Positions 14,680-22,288 of a DNA stretch of 36,393 bases are shown piece after piece. How positions within the stretch are numbered: the first letter of the stretch is position 1; each line of letters begins with the position of its first letter. A model generated the notes under the pieces. It was not told the DNA's origin. It did no database searches and saw only the letters and a list, made by a program, of their open reading frames with translations. The DNA comes from Alkalihalobacillus alcalophilus ATCC 27647 = CGMCC 1.3604. Its GTDB lineage: Bacteria > Bacillota > Bacilli > Bacillales > Bacillaceae_D. The position numbers were made by a program, and so were the translations under genes. The stretch lies in assembly GCF_000292245.2 (NCBI RefSeq), contig NZ_ALPT02000044.1:1-36393 (forward strand), given 5' to 3'.

Positions 14680-15825
14680 TTGCTAAGTCTTTGGATGAAG
14701 AACCCTGTCGGTGAAGAAGAGCCGTTAAAAAGCGATTCGGTTCGACTGAATGCAACTGTTAGTGAGTTGAAGCCCGAGGATATCCCTCTCGCTCCCGATG
14801 TGGACTTAGACGCTATAAAGGATGGCGATGATTCGCCGATGGAAATTGTCGTTGAGGTCCCTGTCGGAAAAAGTAAGCGAGGTTGGAATTATCAAGAAGG
14901 CTCGTTAAAAGCGATTGTAAACCACGTTCAAAAGCATACGCTTAACGGCTTTCTGGGACATCAAACAGAAGAAGAAGTCAGCAATAGGTTCGTTGAACCA
15001 GTCACTCATTGGGTCGGCGCGGTTTACGATGAACAAAATAAAGTAGCTTATTTTCGTGGTGTGGTGGACAAGGACGCTGACAAATTGAAGCGTTGGATCA
15101 AGACGAAACGGATTAAGCAAGTCAGTATCTTTGGTTATCCGAAAATCTCAAAGAAGGTATCTGGTGAGGTTGATGTCATTGATTATCGTCCTCTCTCGAT
15201 TGATTGGACTCCACTTGATCGCTCAGGGATGCCGACCAGAATTGTCGCTATCGGTGAGATGGATGAAATAAATCAAATTATAGGAGGAAATGAAACTATG
15301 ACTTGGAAAGAACTTGTCGAAAAATTAAGAGCAATGCTACAGAGCGAAGAAGTAACGCTCTCGCAAATTGTGGCTGCTCTTGGTGTGGATGTAAAGCAAT
15401 TAGCTGGCGAAATGGAATCGGATTGGGTAAATGGGTTGAATGGCGACTCTACTCGATTGAAGAGCTTGGAACAAATCCTTCAAGGTGTGTCGGGTGAAAT
15501 GGAAGTTGATGAACTGGCGAAACAAGCTGTTGAAGCGTTGCAAGCTAAACGTCAAGCGGATCGCAACGCTGTCATTTCAGAAGTAATCAAAGAAAAAGTA
15601 ACTGGCGAGATGGCTCAAGGGTTAGTCCTGAAGATGATCAACCCCAGTGAAGATGCAACGAAAGAGCAAATCGCTGGCGAAGTTGAGGAGTTGCTCAAAG
15701 ACGAGACGGTCAAGAGTGCTTTAAGTGCTCATTTTGTTTCATCTACTCCGATTGTCGGAGAGATGAATAATCCGAACAACCCGAACGCGAGCAAATATAC
15801 CAAAACTCGTAATAGCTCCATTTAA
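14680..15825 (+). CDS. Prohead maturation protease with C-terminal scaffold (Mu I-like)
   Basis: Residues ~20-195 are a prohead serine protease of the Mu I/HK97 gp4 type; the likely catalytic pair is His94 (FLGHQ) and Ser149 (KQVSIFGYP), with YRPLSIDWTPLDRSGMP as the conserved end of the domain. Residues ~207-381 are a helical, charged scaffold. The fusion cuts scaffold and capsid during maturation. Motifs Gly-Glu-Met recur at 192-194, 243-245, 272-274, 309-311 and 360-362, with Gly-Glu-Val at 162-164 and 333-335, likely self-cleavage sites. Start is TTG 14680, with AAAGGAGG 8 nt upstream. An internal start at 15298 makes the scaffold alone. Confidence 0.85.
   Translation: MLSLWMKNPVGEEEPLKSDSVRLNATVSELKPEDIPLAPDVDLDAIKDGDDSPMEIVVEVPVGKSKRGWNYQEGSLKAIVNHVQKHTLNGFLGHQTEEEVSNRFVEPVTHWVGAVYDEQNKVAYFRGVVDKDADKLKRWIKTKRIKQVSIFGYPKISKKVSGEVDVIDYRPLSIDWTPLDRSGMPTRIVAIGEMDEINQIIGGNETMTWKELVEKLRAMLQSEEVTLSQIVAALGVDVKQLAGEMESDWVNGLNGDSTRLKSLEQILQGVSGEMEVDELAKQAVEALQAKRQADRNAVISEVIKEKVTGEMAQGLVLKMINPSEDATKEQIAGEVEELLKDETVKSALSAHFVSSTPIVGEMNNPNNPNASKYTKTRNSSI
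15298..15825 (+). CDS. Nested in-frame scaffold protein (Mu Z-like)
   Basis: ATG 15298 lies in frame inside the protease gene and is preceded by TAGGAGG (15281-15287), a stronger ribosome binding site than most true genes here. It would give a 175-residue protein identical to the C-terminal part of the protease fusion: helical, charged, ending in an Asn/Pro-rich tail. Mu (I/Z) and lambda (C/Nu3) make scaffolds the same way. Four Gly-Glu-Met motifs fall within it, so the protease could clear it from the prohead. Confidence 0.75.
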   Translation: MTWKELVEKLRAMLQSEEVTLSQIVAALGVDVKQLAGEMESDWVNGLNGDSTRLKSLEQILQGVSGEMEVDELAKQAVEALQAKRQADRNAVISEVIKEKVTGEMAQGLVLKMINPSEDATKEQIAGEVEELLKDETVKSALSAHFVSSTPIVGEMNNPNNPNASKYTKTRNSSI

Positions 15826-15856
15826 TTAAAAAGAAACCAGAAAGGTAGTGAGAAAC

Positions 15857-16249
15857 ATGCAAGAAATGCGTTCTGTTCCAGTTAAGACGTATCACGGTGC
15901 GAGGGCGAAAATCTCGGACGGTAAAAGTATTGTCGTTACGGTTCCGCCGAACACAAAAATTGAAAATGCTCAATTTTATGTGCTTGAAGGTTACTTCGGT
16001 GCTGCGTTTGGTAGTGTTGAGACAAAGGCTGGTGAGCAAGCTGAGTTAACCCTCAACATCGAACAAGCTGAATATGAGACTGACCAGTTAAAATCGGGCA
16101 ATGAGTTCGAAAAAGGTGCTATCGTCTATTTTGACGAAGAAGCAAAGGTCTTCACTGTTGAAGAAGAAGGTAATAGAAAAGTTGGCCGCGTGTCTGAGGC
16201 AAAAGATGCTAATGGGGTTATCCTGTTCATCTTAGGTCCACAAATTTAA
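15857..16249 (+). CDS. Capsid decoration protein (DUF2190-like)
   Basis: 130-residue beta-rich protein with the look of DUF2190 head-decoration proteins: VLEGYFGAAFGSVETKAGEQ, LTLNIEQAEYETDQL, KGAIVYFDEEAKVFTVEEEG and GRVSEAKDANGVILFILG. These coat or stabilise expanded capsids. It lies between scaffold and major capsid, a usual place. I use ATG 15857 because GAAAGG is too close to the in-frame GTG at 15848. Confidence 0.75.
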   Translation: MQEMRSVPVKTYHGARAKISDGKSIVVTVPPNTKIENAQFYVLEGYFGAAFGSVETKAGEQAELTLNIEQAEYETDQLKSGNEFEKGAIVYFDEEAKVFTVEEEGNRKVGRVSEAKDANGVILFILGPQI

Positions 16250-16280
16250 TTAAACATTTATTTAAGAGGAGGTTTTGACA

Positions 16281-17345
16281 TTGGCTAGAATTTGGAGTCG
16301 TGACGCATTGTTGGAAGATCGCCGTAAAGGTACTCATCAAAGCAATGTGTCTTACAAATTAAATGGTGTGCAAAATGAAGTTGAAAAGAAAATCGTCAAC
16401 GGCGAGATGGAAACGGTCGAGCTTGCGGTTCCGATTGGTGAAATGATGTCAAGTGACACAGCACGAAAAGAACTTATGAGGAAAGTGGTTCTTGATGTTG
16501 AAATGGGACGTGAGCAAGTGCCTATTCTTTATCGTGCGATTTATGACATGATCAAGGATTCTAACTTTCCGCGTGACTTTAAAGCGAAATGGGCACAACG
16601 AGGCGCGGTTGTTTTTAATGAACACTTTGAAGGTGCTGAAGTTAAATTCGGAACCCTTTCAGCTGAAGAAGGTCCTGTCGTTTCGATTAAAGGCTATACA
16701 GCTGGTTTCGAATATACGAAGGAAATGCAAGAGTTCAACGAAACTTTCAACTTTGAGTTGTTGAACAAGGCATTCGGTGAGGCCCATCATGCGATCCTTA
16801 ATCACTTGCATCTCTCTCCTATCTTTAAGTTTGGTTACAAAGCTGTTAACAAAACGGCTGCTAAGTATGTTGATCCAGCTGGTAAAAAGATAGAAGGTCA
16901 AAGTGGCAGCCATTATCTTTTGAGTTTAAGAGAAAGCATTCGTCAAGGGTTAAATGACGCAAGGGGCAAAAAGCGTCCGCCTACTATTCTACTTGCGAAC
17001 CCTGTCCATCAAGAAGACATCCGCGATGCGATTGGTAGTTTTGCCGTTGGTGGTGGAACGTATCGTCCGCTTGAAGGTATTCGCGACCTTGTATTTTATG
17101 AAGGATGGGAAGGTCAAGTCGGAAAGAAAGTGACGTTGTACGAAGGGGTTCCAGAAGACAAAATCTACTTGATCCGACCGAAGAAAGGTTTTAAAGAGAT
17201 TATCAAACAAGACCTTGAAATCAATTCAAGCATGGGTGATATTACTCGTTTGGTAGAAAGTCAAGTTGTCGGAGACTTTTGGCGTGCGGTGTTCGCTGCT
17301 GTTGAAGAAAATGTTCAAGAAGTTACTCTTCCGGCACAATCTTAA
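16281..17345 (+). CDS. Major capsid protein (HK97 fold)
   Basis: 354-residue capsid subunit. The N-terminal ~55 residues look like a removable delta domain; the core follows with VVFNEHFEGAEVKFGTL, YTAGFEYTKEMQEFNETFN, the helical spine HYLLSLRESIRQGLNDARG and RPPTILLANPVHQEDIRD, and the C-terminal RLVESQVVGDFWRAVFAAVE. Two Gly-Glu-Met motifs (residues 41-43 and 53-55) match those in the scaffold and are likely maturation sites. Start TTG 16281 has AGGAGG 8 nt upstream; TTG 16275 would be only 2 nt away from it. Confidence 0.88.
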   Translation: MARIWSRDALLEDRRKGTHQSNVSYKLNGVQNEVEKKIVNGEMETVELAVPIGEMMSSDTARKELMRKVVLDVEMGREQVPILYRAIYDMIKDSNFPRDFKAKWAQRGAVVFNEHFEGAEVKFGTLSAEEGPVVSIKGYTAGFEYTKEMQEFNETFNFELLNKAFGEAHHAILNHLHLSPIFKFGYKAVNKTAAKYVDPAGKKIEGQSGSHYLLSLRESIRQGLNDARGKKRPPTILLANPVHQEDIRDAIGSFAVGGGTYRPLEGIRDLVFYEGWEGQVGKKVTLYEGVPEDKIYLIRPKKGFKEIIKQDLEINSSMGDITRLVESQVVGDFWRAVFAAVEENVQEVTLPAQS

Positions 17346-17369
17346 TAGTTTGAAGGCGAGTGGTAATCT

Positions 17370-17738
17370 ATGAAAGCGACTGTTGAATTGCAAGAAAGAT
17401 TACGCTTAATGCTGAATGACAGAATTCCGAAAGGTGGCTCTGAAGAGGATGCTACCTTTTCTAATGCGGAAATTGTCAACCTTTTAGAAGAAGCGACAAC
17501 CATTTATAAAGGTGCTGCTGTCGGTTGGACCTTAAAGGCGGCGTTATTGCAAGGCGACATCGAGAGTTATGGTGTCGGCCAAGAAAAATACGACCTGACC
17601 TCTCTGAAAGACCAGTACGAGCACGCTCTTGCTATGGCGAAGCAATATAGTGTCTTAGCTTTAGAGCAAGAGGAAACTGCCACTGGTAGCCGAAGGAGTG
17701 GTCGAATGTTAAAGGTGAAGCGTCCGAGGGTGCTTTAA
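17370..17738 (+). CDS. Head-tail connector protein
   Basis: 122-residue helical protein located where adaptor proteins (SPP1 gp15/HK97 gp6 type) are encoded. Visible helices: TVELQERLRLMLND, SNAEIVNLLEEATTIYKGAA and LKDQYEHALAMAKQYSVLAL, with a basic C-terminus. The function call rests mainly on position right after the capsid gene and on fold impression. The next gene begins 1 nt after the stop. Confidence 0.65.
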   Translation: MKATVELQERLRLMLNDRIPKGGSEEDATFSNAEIVNLLEEATTIYKGAAVGWTLKAALLQGDIESYGVGQEKYDLTSLKDQYEHALAMAKQYSVLALEQEETATGSRRSGRMLKVKRPRVL

Positions 17739-17739
17739 A

Positions 17740-18120
17740 ATGTTGGCCCGAATGAGAAAACGTCATATCCGTTGGTCGATTAGTCAAGACCCGACGACGA
17801 TAACTATTAAACAAACAGGGCGAGTTCGCTCAGGTGGAGGGTTTAGAGAGATTGACGAACTACTCCCTCCTATTGTCGTAAGGATATTCCGATCTAATAA
17901 CAATCAAATCAAGCAAGTGTCTGAGTTGGCAGGAACTAAACAACTTGACGGAGTTTGGTCTATGCTGCTCGATGATGCTTCTAATTTCCAAACGGGTCCG
18001 AATATCAAAAATATGTTTGAAGTTGAGGGTGTTGGCAAATTCGAAGTTAAAGCCCTTTATCCTAATGTAGTTAACGGCGAATATGTCGGCGCTCTTTGTG
18101 AATTAGAAAGGGTGATGTGA
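17740..18120 (+). CDS. Head closure protein (SPP1 gp16-like)
   Basis: 126-residue beta-barrel-like protein with an N-terminal segment typical of stopper proteins (RMRKRHIRWSISQDPTTITI), PPIVVRIFRSNNNQIKQVSE and the closing GKFEVKALYPNVVNGEYVG. Head-closure proteins dock under the connector and seal DNA. The call uses position and general pattern. The stop overlaps the start of a tiny membrane-protein gene by 1 nt. Confidence 0.65.
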   Translation: MLARMRKRHIRWSISQDPTTITIKQTGRVRSGGGFREIDELLPPIVVRIFRSNNNQIKQVSELAGTKQLDGVWSMLLDDASNFQTGPNIKNMFEVEGVGKFEVKALYPNVVNGEYVGALCELERVM

Positions 18121-18287
18121 TGGTGAGCAAGAAAATCACTACCCTGTTACTTGTCGTTGTGATAACAATGACACTTTGGTTTTTGGGGAGTATCTTCGCT
18201 GGCGATCCATACGAGATATTGGTAAGGTTCGTTGTTGTTTACATCATCATTAAGGAGTTACGCCCTTTTGAGGAGGAATTGTCATGA
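18120..18287 (+). CDS. Small two-helix membrane protein, 55 aa
   Basis: ATG 18120 overlaps the preceding stop (TGATG) and the gene ends overlapping the next start (ATGA), so it is locked into the translation chain. The product has a basic start (MVSKK), a hydrophobic helix (~6-25, TTLLLVVVITMTLWFLGSIF), a short loop (AGDPYEIL), a second helix (RFVVVYIII) and an acidic tail. A membrane protein among connector genes is unexpected. Function unknown. Confidence 0.65.
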   Translation: MVSKKITTLLLVVVITMTLWFLGSIFAGDPYEILVRFVVVYIIIKELRPFEEELS

Positions 18288-18721
18288 CTTTTAAATCAGG
18301 AGCACCTGAGTTTCTGGCACGTAAAAAGGCAGCGACGTTCGCTCTCCTTCAAAATCATGCAGGGGCTATCGAGCGTCATGCTAAATCGCACGCATCATGG
18401 AATGACCGAACTGGTCATACCAGACAAGCGATTCATTCTGGTGTCGATAATGATGGAGATGAACTGGTTTTATACCTGTCACACGGTCAAGAAACAGGGA
18501 ATTACATGGAGGAAGGTACAGGTTTACATGGTCCGCGTAAACAATCGTACACTATTAAACCTAAAAACATGAAAGCTCTCCATTGGATCGGCGGGAATCA
18601 TCCTGTTAAAGCGGTGACTCACCCCGGTATTAAGGCTAGGCCGATAATCGACCCTACGCTTGATGCTAATATGCCTAAGGTGAGAGATTCATTGAAAAAG
18701 TTTTGGGGTGCTATTGGATGA
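18284..18721 (+). CDS. HK97 gp10-like tail-completion protein
   Basis: 145-residue protein of the HK97 gp10/minor tail family. The signature lies in ERHAKSHASWNDRTGHTRQA, LYLSHGQETGNYMEEGTG and the C-terminal VKAVTHPGIKARPIIDPTLD. Such proteins join head connector and tail. It overlaps the preceding gene by ATGA and ends in a 4-nt overlap with the next. Confidence 0.8.
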   Translation: MTFKSGAPEFLARKKAATFALLQNHAGAIERHAKSHASWNDRTGHTRQAIHSGVDNDGDELVLYLSHGQETGNYMEEGTGLHGPRKQSYTIKPKNMKALHWIGGNHPVKAVTHPGIKARPIIDPTLDANMPKVRDSLKKFWGAIG

Positions 18722-19554
18722 GAGAAGCAATCAGGTTACATCTTATTGAAAATATTCCTGAAATCAACGAGCAATGTTTCGAACCTCATGCAGCTGGTGA
18801 AGGTGTTGATCCTCCCTATCTTGTGGTGAGGCAAGGGACAGACGTTGAAGATTCGCCTTGGGCTGGTTTTCGCCAAATCATTGAAGTTTGGCCGTATCTT
18901 AAAAAGACTAGCTTCGGTGATCTTGATAAGTTGAATAAAAAGGTCATCGAAGTTTTGGATCAACAACTCCTGACGACTGAAACTGGCGAGGTATTCTCGT
19001 GTCTTTATCAAGGTAGTGTCGGGGGCGATGATGTTGTCGACGAATGGGACGCTATTACGCGTGGGCTACGGTTCGCGGTCGTCGCTATACATCATGTCAA
19101 TAAAACGGAAATGCAAGGTGATCCGTGGGTTGAAGCGACAGCGAAATGGTCTGAGGGAATATTGGGTGACAAGTGGACGGTTTACAGAGATATCCTCCCT
19201 CTCGGTTATCAACGCCCTGCCCTTCTGTTGAGGTTAGGTGGTTTAGAGACTGAGCAACGGAATAGGTCTTTGTTCGAAGTTCGCAAACAAGTCATTGGCC
19301 ACTTTTTCGGGAGTGATGCACAAGAGCAGATTTTGGGAGCTGCTTTAATCACGGAGGCTTTGGCTGAAGCGATTAAAATTCCTTTGTCAATTGAAGATAG
19401 ACGGTTCCTCACGGTGCAAAATCCACGCTTAAATGCTGGTGCTAATGCAATCACAAACGGACAATTGAACGTGACTTTTAAGCGAACGACAAGTCGTATC
19501 AGCCAAGAAGTCACACCGATTAGAGAAATATTCAATAGATTTAACATTCATTAA
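18718..19554 (+). CDS. Tail terminator with two similar-size domains (likely fusion)
   Basis: 278 residues, about twice a usual tail terminator. Residues 1-130 look like the DUF3168/SPP1 gp17-type terminator (MREAIRLHLIENIPEINEQ, IIEVWPYLKKTSFGDLDKLN). Residues ~140-278 form a second unit (SEGILGDKWTVYRDILPLGY, PALLLRLGGLETEQRNRSLF, ITNGQLNVTFKRTTSRI) resembling the separate tail protein that precedes the sheath in PBSX-type phages. I read this as a fusion of two adjacent completion proteins. ATG 18718 overlaps the upstream stop; GGGGTG is upstream. Confidence 0.65.
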   Translation: MREAIRLHLIENIPEINEQCFEPHAAGEGVDPPYLVVRQGTDVEDSPWAGFRQIIEVWPYLKKTSFGDLDKLNKKVIEVLDQQLLTTETGEVFSCLYQGSVGGDDVVDEWDAITRGLRFAVVAIHHVNKTEMQGDPWVEATAKWSEGILGDKWTVYRDILPLGYQRPALLLRLGGLETEQRNRSLFEVRKQVIGHFFGSDAQEQILGAALITEALAEAIKIPLSIEDRRFLTVQNPRLNAGANAITNGQLNVTFKRTTSRISQEVTPIREIFNRFNIH

Positions 19555-19570
19555 AAACGAGGTGATTGAA

Positions 19571-19774
19571 GTGAGTGAGAATAAGCAAACAAAAAAGAAG
19601 GAAACGGTCGAGCCTACCTATAAGCTCGAACAGTTTGCTCAGAACGCTCGTAAACTTTTTTCTGTTCCTCCAGAAGTTGTGATCGGTGCTTTATCTGGTG
19701 TGAACAAAGCAGAGTTTACAAAAGTAGAAGTTGAACAAAAGGTTCAACAATTTATGAAAAGGAAGGTGAAATAA
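19571..19774 (+). CDS. Hypothetical small pre-sheath protein, 67 aa
   Basis: Highly charged N-terminus (MSENKQTKKKETVEP) followed by a helical part (KLEQFAQNARKLFSVPPEVV, KAEFTKVEVEQKVQQFMKRK). I do not recognise a family, but short proteins of this kind commonly precede the sheath gene in PBSX-like tails. GTG 19571 is chosen with GAGGTGA 6-7 nt upstream. The sheath gene begins 1 nt after the stop. Confidence 0.6.
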   Translation: MSENKQTKKKETVEPTYKLEQFAQNARKLFSVPPEVVIGALSGVNKAEFTKVEVEQKVQQFMKRKVK

Positions 19775-19775
19775 G

Positions 19776-21200
19776 ATGGCTAGTGGAACATGGAGTGAAT
19801 TTGATATTCCTGAACGCGCTGGTTTTTATATGCGTTTAAAGGCAAGAGCTTTAGCTGCCATCCGTCCCGGTAATCGTGGGACTTTAGCGATTCCAGTTCG
19901 AGCGAATTGGGGTCCGATAAAAGAAGTTGTGAAGATTACTAGCGAAGCGGACATTTTAAGATATTTCGGTTCTGATAGAGGAGATTTCACGGCTTACAAG
20001 GCGCTTCGTTTAGCGTTAGTAGGGCAACCGAGAGACATTCTCGCTTATCGTCTTGATGATGGCTCTGCGAAGCAAGCGAACGCGTCAGTTAAAAATAACG
20101 AAGGTGCTGAGGTCGGGACGCTGCGAACTAAATATCCAACGGAAAAGCCGTTCAATTATTCTGTGCAGGATGACATTGTAGACTCTGATTTGCAGACCCT
20201 TTCTCTTTATGAAGGGACAAGACGGATTTATACAGTCAACTTCGCGAAAGGTGACATCGAAGATTTTGCGAATGTTATCAATGGTGATCAAACGAACGAG
20301 TGGGTTATTTTCAATAAAAAGAATGGCGCTGAAGGTGACATCGAAAATGTTGCTAATGCTCCCCTTTCGTCTGGTGACGCGGGTGTCTCTGGTATCACCA
20401 ATGCAGATTATATCGACGCGATGCAAGTGTTTGAAACACGTAAAATTCATGCTTTTGCGCTGGATGGAGTTGCCGATTCAAGCTTGCAAACATCGGTAAA
20501 GGCTTGGGTTGAACGACTACGTTCTCATGGAAAGAAAGTCATTGCTTATGTCGGTGGGTCATTGGATGACACACCGAGTGAAGCTGACGAACGCTCGAAG
20601 CTTTTTAATAGCGAGGGCATGGTTAATGCTACAGAGAACGCCGTCTTTGAAGGTGAATGGATTTCGAGTGCCTTTGTAGCGTGTTGGGCTGCTGGATTTT
20701 GTACAGGTCAACAACTGAGTGAAAGTCCTACTCATGCGGACACTCCTTTCACTGAAATCAAGCCTATTCGAAAACATGATGAAGTATTAAATGGATTGCG
20801 TTCAGGCTCGTTCATGTTAACGTATGACGACGATGAGAACGTCATTGTTGAAAAAGGGATCAATACCCTTACATCGTTGACTGATGAACAGAATAACGCA
20901 TGGCGCTTCATCAAGACTGTGCGTATTATGGACGCGATCGACTTGGATTTATCTGCTGAGTCTCACCAGAAACATACTGGTAAGGTTCCGGGCAATTCAG
21001 ATGGGCACGCGGCCATTATTTCGGCTTATAAAAATTATTTCGCTCTTATTAGTCCGACGCTCGTTGCATCCGACTATGTGGTGGCGATTGACGAAGAGTT
21101 ACAACGAAATGCTGAAGGTGATCAATTGTTCTGGTATTGGGATGCTCGTGTAATCAACAATGTCGAGCGTATCTACGGAACTGGTCATGTTCGATACTAA
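19776..21200 (+). CDS. Contractile tail sheath protein (XkdK-like)
   Basis: 474-residue sheath subunit that marks the phage as a myovirus. Family features: the start MASGTWSEFDIPERAGFYMR, RGTLAIPVRANWGPIKEVV, LALVGQPRDILAYRLDDGS, and the conserved C-terminal half with TEIKPIRKHDEVLNGLRSGS, WRFIKTVRIMDAIDLDL and the terminal NNVERIYGTGHVRY. Sheath subunits wrap the tube and drive contraction. AAGGTG lies before the ATG. Confidence 0.92.
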   Translation: MASGTWSEFDIPERAGFYMRLKARALAAIRPGNRGTLAIPVRANWGPIKEVVKITSEADILRYFGSDRGDFTAYKALRLALVGQPRDILAYRLDDGSAKQANASVKNNEGAEVGTLRTKYPTEKPFNYSVQDDIVDSDLQTLSLYEGTRRIYTVNFAKGDIEDFANVINGDQTNEWVIFNKKNGAEGDIENVANAPLSSGDAGVSGITNADYIDAMQVFETRKIHAFALDGVADSSLQTSVKAWVERLRSHGKKVIAYVGGSLDDTPSEADERSKLFNSEGMVNATENAVFEGEWISSAFVACWAAGFCTGQQLSESPTHADTPFTEIKPIRKHDEVLNGLRSGSFMLTYDDDENVIVEKGINTLTSLTDEQNNAWRFIKTVRIMDAIDLDLSAESHQKHTGKVPGNSDGHAAIISAYKNYFALISPTLVASDYVVAIDEELQRNAEGDQLFWYWDARVINNVERIYGTGHVRY

Positions 21201-21215
21201 AGGGGGTAAATGACG

Positions 21216-21650
21216 ATGCCAATGGATACTGATCGTCTGATAAATGGTTCGTTTGGTGAACTATGGGAAGATGGACAATGGCTTGATAATGTCGATAGTG
21301 TTACGGCTGAGGTTGCCATTGAAAAAATAAACGTTAAGGTGGCAGGAACACGTTGGGAGGGTCATAAAGTGATTGGTCTGTCGGGAACTGGTACAGTTTC
21401 CGGCTACAAAGTCACTTCTAAAATGATCCAGCAACAAATTTGGGCTGCTGGTGATCGTGGGGTTCCGACCACTACTGAATTAATCGCGAAACTTGATGAC
21501 CCTGAATCTTACGGTCATGAGCGAGTTCGTTTGCTTAACGTTAAATATGACAAAGTAACGCTTGCAAACTACACCGTCGGAGAGGTAGTGAAAGAAGAAA
21601 CTCCTTTCACCTTCACTAGATTCGAGTTATTAGACCCGATTGAAGCTTAA
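21216..21650 (+). CDS. Tail tube protein (XkdM-like)
   Basis: 144-residue tube protein, the inner channel of the contractile tail. The pattern MDTDRLINGSFGELWEDGQW, VAIEKINVKVAGTRWEGHK, GTGTVSGYKVTSKMI and LANYTVGEVVKEETPFTF is that of XkdM. I use ATG 21216 since AAAGGGGG lies 9 nt upstream; ATG 21210 is too close. It follows the sheath gene as expected. Confidence 0.9.
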   Translation: MPMDTDRLINGSFGELWEDGQWLDNVDSVTAEVAIEKINVKVAGTRWEGHKVIGLSGTGTVSGYKVTSKMIQQQIWAAGDRGVPTTTELIAKLDDPESYGHERVRLLNVKYDKVTLANYTVGEVVKEETPFTFTRFELLDPIEA

Positions 21651-21689
21651 TTAAAAACCGTTTAAATACAATTTGAGGAGTGTTTGAAA

Positions 21690-22139
21690 ATGACGACGAA
21701 GCTAAACGAAACGCAAATTTTAGATAAATTATTTAATGCAAGTGAATCTGTACCAGAAAGGACAGTCTCGATTAAACGTATCGGGCTGTCTTTTACTATT
21801 AAAGGGCTTAAAGCTGGGACTATCGAAAAGCTGCAAAAACGCTATACGCATAAACAACGTGTACGAGGTGAAGAAACTGAGGAGCTTGACCGCCCTGCGT
21901 TCAACCGCGCTCTGATTGTTGATGCCACGAAAGCGATCGGCGGAGATGAAAAGGTAAAATGGGATAACGGTGCGTTGAAAGATAAATTTAAAGCTTCTAG
22001 CGGTCAGGAAGTCCTGAAGCGTGTCCTTTTAGCTGGTGAGATTAGTCAATTAGCTGATCAGGTCATGGATTTATCAGGTTTCTACGACTATGCCGAGGAG
22101 GACAATGAGGCAAAAAACTCATCCGAGGACAAGGAATAG
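21690..22139 (+). CDS. Tail assembly chaperone, short form (XkdN-like, G)
   Basis: 149-residue XkdN/YqbN-type chaperone expected to coat the tape measure during tail assembly, like lambda gpG. Features: ETQILDKLFNASESVPERTV, RIGLSFTIKGLKAGTIEKLQ, FNRALIVDATKAIGGDEKV and an acidic C-terminus. ATG 21690 has TTGAGGAG 9 nt upstream. A -1 frameshift signal near the 3' end produces a longer form. Confidence 0.87.
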   Translation: MTTKLNETQILDKLFNASESVPERTVSIKRIGLSFTIKGLKAGTIEKLQKRYTHKQRVRGEETEELDRPAFNRALIVDATKAIGGDEKVKWDNGALKDKFKASSGQEVLKRVLLAGEISQLADQVMDLSGFYDYAEEDNEAKNSSEDKE

Positions 22140-22288
22140 GCTTCCTTGTCTGGGAGGCTTCTAAAGCTCTCAATAAACGACCGAGTGAAATCTGGAACCT
22201 CCCTCCCGAGGAAAAAATATTTATTTTCGAGGGCGTTAAGTACGACCTTGAACGAAAAGTTAAGGAGGGAGGTATAAAATTTGGCTAA
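21690..22288 (+). CDS. Tail assembly chaperone, -1 frameshift long form (GT-like)
   Basis: Ribosomes slipping by -1 at A-AAA-AAC (22112-22118) would leave the 0 frame after codon 143 and continue in the frame that runs to TAA 22286-22288, adding 56 residues for a total of 199. The extension (LIRGQGIGFLVWEASKALNK, then RPSEIWNLPPEEKIFIFEG) has the look of the T part of tail chaperones and has no start or ribosome binding site of its own. It overlaps the tape-measure start by 8 nt. The T part would recruit tail tube subunits. Confidence 0.8.
22112..22150 (+). promoter_or_regulatory. Programmed -1 ribosomal frameshift signal
   Basis: The heptamer A-AAA-AAC (22112-22118) lies in the correct phase. 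After a 9-nt spacer, GACAAGGAA (22128-22136) pairs perfectly with TTCCTTGTC (22142-22150) around TAGGC, whose TAG is the 0-frame stop codon. Confidence 0.85.
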
